Source: Kiritimatiellia bacterium (GTDB lineage: Bacteria; Verrucomicrobiota; Kiritimatiellia; SLAD01). From it: DNA of 8,841 bases. Made by a program: the position numbers and the translations under genes. A model generated the notes under the pieces. It did not search any database. It saw only the letters and a list, made by a program, of their open reading frames with translations, and was not told the origin of the DNA. Positions within the stretch are counted from its first letter, which is position 1; every line of letters starts with the position of its first letter. Positions 6,388-8,841 of the stretch are shown here, piece by piece. The stretch is taken from the NCBI GenBank assembly GCA_007125875.1, contig SLCI01000186.1, positions 1-8,841 of the forward strand. The letters run 5' to 3'.

Positions 6388-7325
6388 GACAAAATCTTAT
6401 CAAAGACCTCACCAGAGGTAAAGAGCAGTGCAAATAACAAGAGAACACGCGCCGTTTGTCCAAGCACAGGATTTAAGGCCGCACCGTTGGTGCCCTGCCA
6501 CACGACCTGCATTGGCTTGAGCGCGCCGATAAGTGCGAGCAGAGGAAGTAATGACCAGAACGTGTCACTACGGTAGATAAAGTTGTAGAGTGGGATCGCG
6601 ACAATACCGATCACCATACAGGCCAAGTACTCCGCGCGCGCAAAGCCTGCTCCGAAACGAACCGCGACCGTTCGTTTCTGCGCCTGCCGATCTTGATCGA
6701 CATCACGTAGGTTATTGATCGCCAGAATCGCACAGGACAAGAGCCCCGGCGCCAATCCGATCAACCAGATGGCCAACGGCCATTCACCTGCCTGAATGTA
6801 AAAAGTTCCGGCAACCGCAACTGGCCCGAAAAAGATTAAGACAAAGATGTCGCCCAGCCCCAGATAAGCCAGCGCATAGGGTCCGGCGGTATAGAGTATG
6901 CCGGCAACAATTGCGATTACCGTGATCGCCAGCATTGGCCAGCCACCGCGGTACACCATGTAAGCGCCTGCGAGCGCAGCCAAGGCGAATGCTATTCCTG
7001 TTGCCCACGCCATCTGACGCGGAGTCACCCAGCCTGCTTGCGTTGCCCGCATGGGGCCAATCCGCTCTGCAGTATCGGCGCCTTTCTTGAAATCGGCATA
7101 ATCATTGCAGTAATTCGTGCCAATTTGAATAAACAGCGCGCCGAGTAACGCTATTAGGGCTGACCAAAGATGAAATGCCCCTACCCCAATCGCCGCACCG
7201 GTCCCCATTAACACCGGGGCCACACCTGCCCATAAGGTTTTCGGACGAGCAGCCAGGAACCAAATGTTCAAAGTACCGGGTCGAGTCTCCGTCGTAGGCT
7301 CTGGACTGTCATCATCTTCACTCAT
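6384..7325 (-). CDS. menA: 1,4-Dihydroxy-2-naphthoate polyprenyltransferase (MenA)
   Basis: This integral membrane UbiA-family enzyme joins a polyprenyl chain to 1,4-dihydroxy-2-naphthoate to give demethylmenaquinone. The 313-residue product has a hydrophilic acidic start (about 1-18), then AARPKTL (25-31), as is usual at the start of MenA. Two Asp-rich motifs follow: NYCNDYADFKKGAD (71-84), which binds the prenyl diphosphate through Mg2+, and NNLRDVDQD (204-212). About eight or nine hydrophobic helices can be seen. An AAGG site five bases before the ATG at 7325 supports the start. It is the first gene of menA-menC-menE. The other menaquinone genes (menF, menD, menH, menB and the final methyltransferase) are not in the window. 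The product could be confused with other UbiA enzymes, but the motifs and operon fit MenA. Confidence 0.94.
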   Translation of the reverse strand: MSEDDDSPEPTTETRPGTLNIWFLAARPKTLWAGVAPVLMGTGAAIGVGAFHLWSALIALLGALFIQIGTNYCNDYADFKKGADTAERIGPMRATQAGWVTPRQMAWATGIAFALAALAGAYMVYRGGWPMLAITVIAIVAGILYTAGPYALAYLGLGDIFVLIFFGPVAVAGTFYIQAGEWPLAIWLIGLAPGLLSCAILAINNLRDVDQDRQAQKRTVAVRFGAGFARAEYLACMVIGIVAIPLYNFIYRSDTFWSLLPLLALIGALKPMQVVWQGTNGAALNPVLGQTARVLLLFALLFTSGEVFDKILS

Positions 7326-7411
7326 TGCGCCTTAATCTATGCTCGTCGAGAAGAGGAAACAATTCCTTTCGCAGGACGCGTTTCGATCGTATATTCAATC
7401 AGTCAAATTCT
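7326..7411. promoter_or_regulatory. Divergent intergenic region between menA and the M50 peptidase gene
   Basis: These 86 bases must hold the start signals for both directions. On the plus strand TATATT (7390-7395) could be a -10 element, but the matching -35 (TTTCGC, 7367-7372) is poor. On the minus strand TTGTTT and TAGATT with a 17-base spacer can be found, but transcription would then start almost at the menA ATG, which conflicts with the AAGG site. I therefore cannot place either promoter with confidence. Confidence 0.35.
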
Positions 7412-8278
7412 ATGTATAGCTATTCCATAGGTAAGATTTACGGCATACCGATCAAGATTCACATTACCCTCTTGATCTTTCTGCCAATTATTGCGCTGCA
7501 AATCTCCGCCGTCATGGGTGTGGGCTCTCTGTTATGGGGTTTTCTGGCTGCGTTCGGACTCTTTGCCAGCGTAGGCCTCCATGAGCTGGGACACTCCGTC
7601 GTTGCCTTGTCCAAACGCATCCGTGTTCGCGAGATTTTATTGCTGCCGATTGGTGGCTTGGCTCAACTCGAGCGCATGCCCGAAAATCCGGACGATGAAA
7701 TGCAGATCGCCTTGGCTGGGCCAATAGTTAGTTTCGGGTTGGCCATCGTCTTCTGGCTCCTTGCGATGCTGCTGAGTTGGGGGCCGGCTTGGCTAATTTT
7801 GTTGCTGCGCGTCATTGCGGCGATGAACTTGATGTTGGCGCTCTTCAATCTGCTGCCCTCTTTTCCAATGGACGGAGGACGTATCTTCCGTGCCTGGCTG
7901 ACGCCTCGACTAGGTTTGCTGGAAGCCACCCGGATAGCAGCGCGTACAGGTCGCGGCATGGCCATCGCATTTGGTATTTGGGGACTTTTGCGGGGGAGTT
8001 TGATCACGATCGCGGTCGCGGTCTTTATTTACATGGCAGCAGGCGCTGAATACCGGATGGTCCAGTTTCGCGAGCGTATGCGCGGTGGATTCAGCTTTGA
8101 TCCCTTCCAGCAACCGGCAGTTGCTCCAGACGAAGAAGATGATAACATCACGGTTAGCCCTCCTCCCTATGAACGGGAGCAAGAGCCTCAATGGCGAGAT
8201 TGGCTGAAGCGATCTAACCAGAAAGTTCGCAAAGTGTTTGACGACCTATTTGATGATTGGAATCGTCGCTCACCCTAA
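7412..8278 (+). CDS. Site-2-protease-like M50 family membrane metallopeptidase
   Basis: The 288-residue product is a zinc intramembrane protease of family M50. It has HELGH (57-61) in a membrane helix, a central segment with ALAGP (100-104), and NLLPSFPMDGGR (146-157), where D154 is the third metal ligand. The N-terminus SYSIGKIYGIPIKIHITLL matches the usual start of the SpoIVFB/Rip-like group. About six hydrophobic segments are seen up to residue 211. Instead of the CBS domains often found in this group there is a hydrophilic tail (about 215-288) with acidic and proline-rich parts (PDEEDD, SPPPYERE) and a charged end. The frame is open back to a TTG at 7325, but the ATG at 7412 gives the family-type N-terminus. 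It has no clear Shine-Dalgarno site. The gene lies 15 bases before nadA. The substrate is unknown; regulated proteolysis of a membrane-bound factor is typical of the family. Confidence 0.9.
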   Translation: MYSYSIGKIYGIPIKIHITLLIFLPIIALQISAVMGVGSLLWGFLAAFGLFASVGLHELGHSVVALSKRIRVREILLLPIGGLAQLERMPENPDDEMQIALAGPIVSFGLAIVFWLLAMLLSWGPAWLILLLRVIAAMNLMLALFNLLPSFPMDGGRIFRAWLTPRLGLLEATRIAARTGRGMAIAFGIWGLLRGSLITIAVAVFIYMAAGAEYRMVQFRERMRGGFSFDPFQQPAVAPDEEDDNITVSPPPYEREQEPQWRDWLKRSNQKVRKVFDDLFDDWNRRSP

Positions 8279-8282
8279 GCAT

Positions 8283-8287
8283 AAGGA
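8283..8287 (+). promoter_or_regulatory. Ribosome binding site supporting the GTG start of nadA
   Basis: AAGGA lies six bases before the GTG at 8294. This marks the GTG as the start, since the first in-frame ATG (around residue 50, inside the conserved LAHNYMEP) is too far downstream. Confidence 0.65.
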
Positions 8288-8293
8288 TACAGC

Positions 8294-8841
8294 GTGATAG
8301 CGAATACTACATACGAGCGGTTGAAAGAGAAACTGAGCGAAGTCGTCCCGGACGCGGAGTTGCGCTACAAGGCGGAGCTAGCCGACGAAATCCTGCAGCT
8401 CAAAGAGGAGCGTAATGCAGTGATTCTTGCGCACAACTATATGGAGCCAGCACTCTTTTATTCTGTGCCTGATTTCGTGGGCGACTCACTGGAGTTAAGC
8501 CGCAAAGCTGCCGACTGCGAGCAGGATGTGATTGTATTTTGCGGGGTACGGTTTATGGCGGAAACCGCTAAAATTCTCAGCCCGCAAAAGACCGTGTTGT
8601 TGCCGGCCAAGAAGGCAGGATGCTCGCTCGCAGCCAGCATTACAGCTGAAGATGTCCGTCAACTGAAAGCGCAGTTCCCGGGCGTGCCGGTTGTGACCTA
8701 TGTAAATACTTACGCCGACGTGAAAGCAGAATGCGATATTTGCTGCACCTCCAGCAATGCGGCGGCGGTGGTGGAATCGCTCGGAACCGATAGGGTGATT
8801 TTCCTGCCCGATGAGTATTTGGCCAAAAACACGGCCAAAGA
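8294..8841 (+). CDS. nadA: Quinolinate synthase (NadA), N-terminal part (runs off right edge)
   Basis: NadA condenses iminoaspartate with dihydroxyacetone phosphate to quinolinate, the second step of de novo NAD synthesis, using a [4Fe-4S] cluster. The frame starts at GTG and stays open for 182 codons to the window edge. Recognisable family blocks are VILAHNYMEP (43-52), GDSLELSRKAA (63-73), FCGVRFMAETAKIL (82-95), KAGCSLA (107-113) with C110 as the likely first cluster ligand, VTYVNTYADVKAECDICCTSSNA (134-156) and FLPDEYLAKNTAK. The remaining cluster cysteines would lie in the missing C-terminal half. It starts 15 bases after the M50 peptidase stop, so both are probably on one transcript. 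The gene is too long for this window, which explains why no complete frame is seen. Confidence 0.95.
   Translation, partial: MIANTTYERLKEKLSEVVPDAELRYKAELADEILQLKEERNAVILAHNYMEPALFYSVPDFVGDSLELSRKAADCEQDVIVFCGVRFMAETAKILSPQKTVLLPAKKAGCSLAASITAEDVRQLKAQFPGVPVVTYVNTYADVKAECDICCTSSNAAAVVESLGTDRVIFLPDEYLAKNTAK

Noticed and set aside
7325..7411. TTG start for the M50 peptidase, adding 29 residues
   Set aside because: The added residues are Arg/Asn-rich and unlike the family, the TTG overlaps the menA start codon, and the ATG at 7412 gives the standard N-terminus.

Overview
The window reads as a bacterial chromosome segment of housekeeping metabolism: a proton-translocating transhydrogenase, part of a menaquinone operon, an intramembrane metalloprotease and the start of NAD biosynthesis. 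The split pntAA/pntAB/pntB arrangement, menaquinone genes, sigma70-like promoters, clear Shine-Dalgarno sites and a secreted protein of the LLASW-after-signal-peptide type suggest a Gram-negative bacterium, possibly of the PVC group (Verrucomicrobiota/Kiritimatiellota). That assignment rests on general resemblance and is tentative. I see no mobile element, RNA gene, CRISPR array or prophage.

Layout. 1-296 (minus) is the N-terminal part of a secreted protein that runs off the left edge. 297-548 is a divergent intergenic region with a good sigma70-like promoter facing each way. 549-3947 (plus) is a tightly packed pntAA-pntAB-pntB operon. Its pntAB product is unusual: it carries a signal peptide and a strongly acidic extension of about 174 residues before the normal short membrane domain. 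The operon converges on menE with one base between the stop codons, and an 11-bp perfect inverted repeat inside the menE 3' end may be the pnt terminator. 3949-7325 (minus) is a translationally coupled menA-menC-menE operon. A short divergent intergenic region (7326-7411) separates it from a plus-strand pair: a site-2-protease-like M50 peptidase and a GTG-started nadA that runs off the right edge.

How the genes work together. PntAA/PntAB/PntB use the proton motive force to drive hydride transfer from NADH to NADP+. MenC and MenE make and activate o-succinylbenzoate, and MenA prenylates 1,4-dihydroxy-2-naphthoate, for menaquinone of the respiratory chain. NadA makes quinolinate, the precursor of the NAD(P) used by the transhydrogenase. 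The common theme is redox cofactor and quinone supply. The M50 protease is the outlier and its substrate is unknown.

The best candidate for something undescribed is the secreted acidic extension of PntAB, together with a proton-channel sequence that appears to lack the usual histidine.
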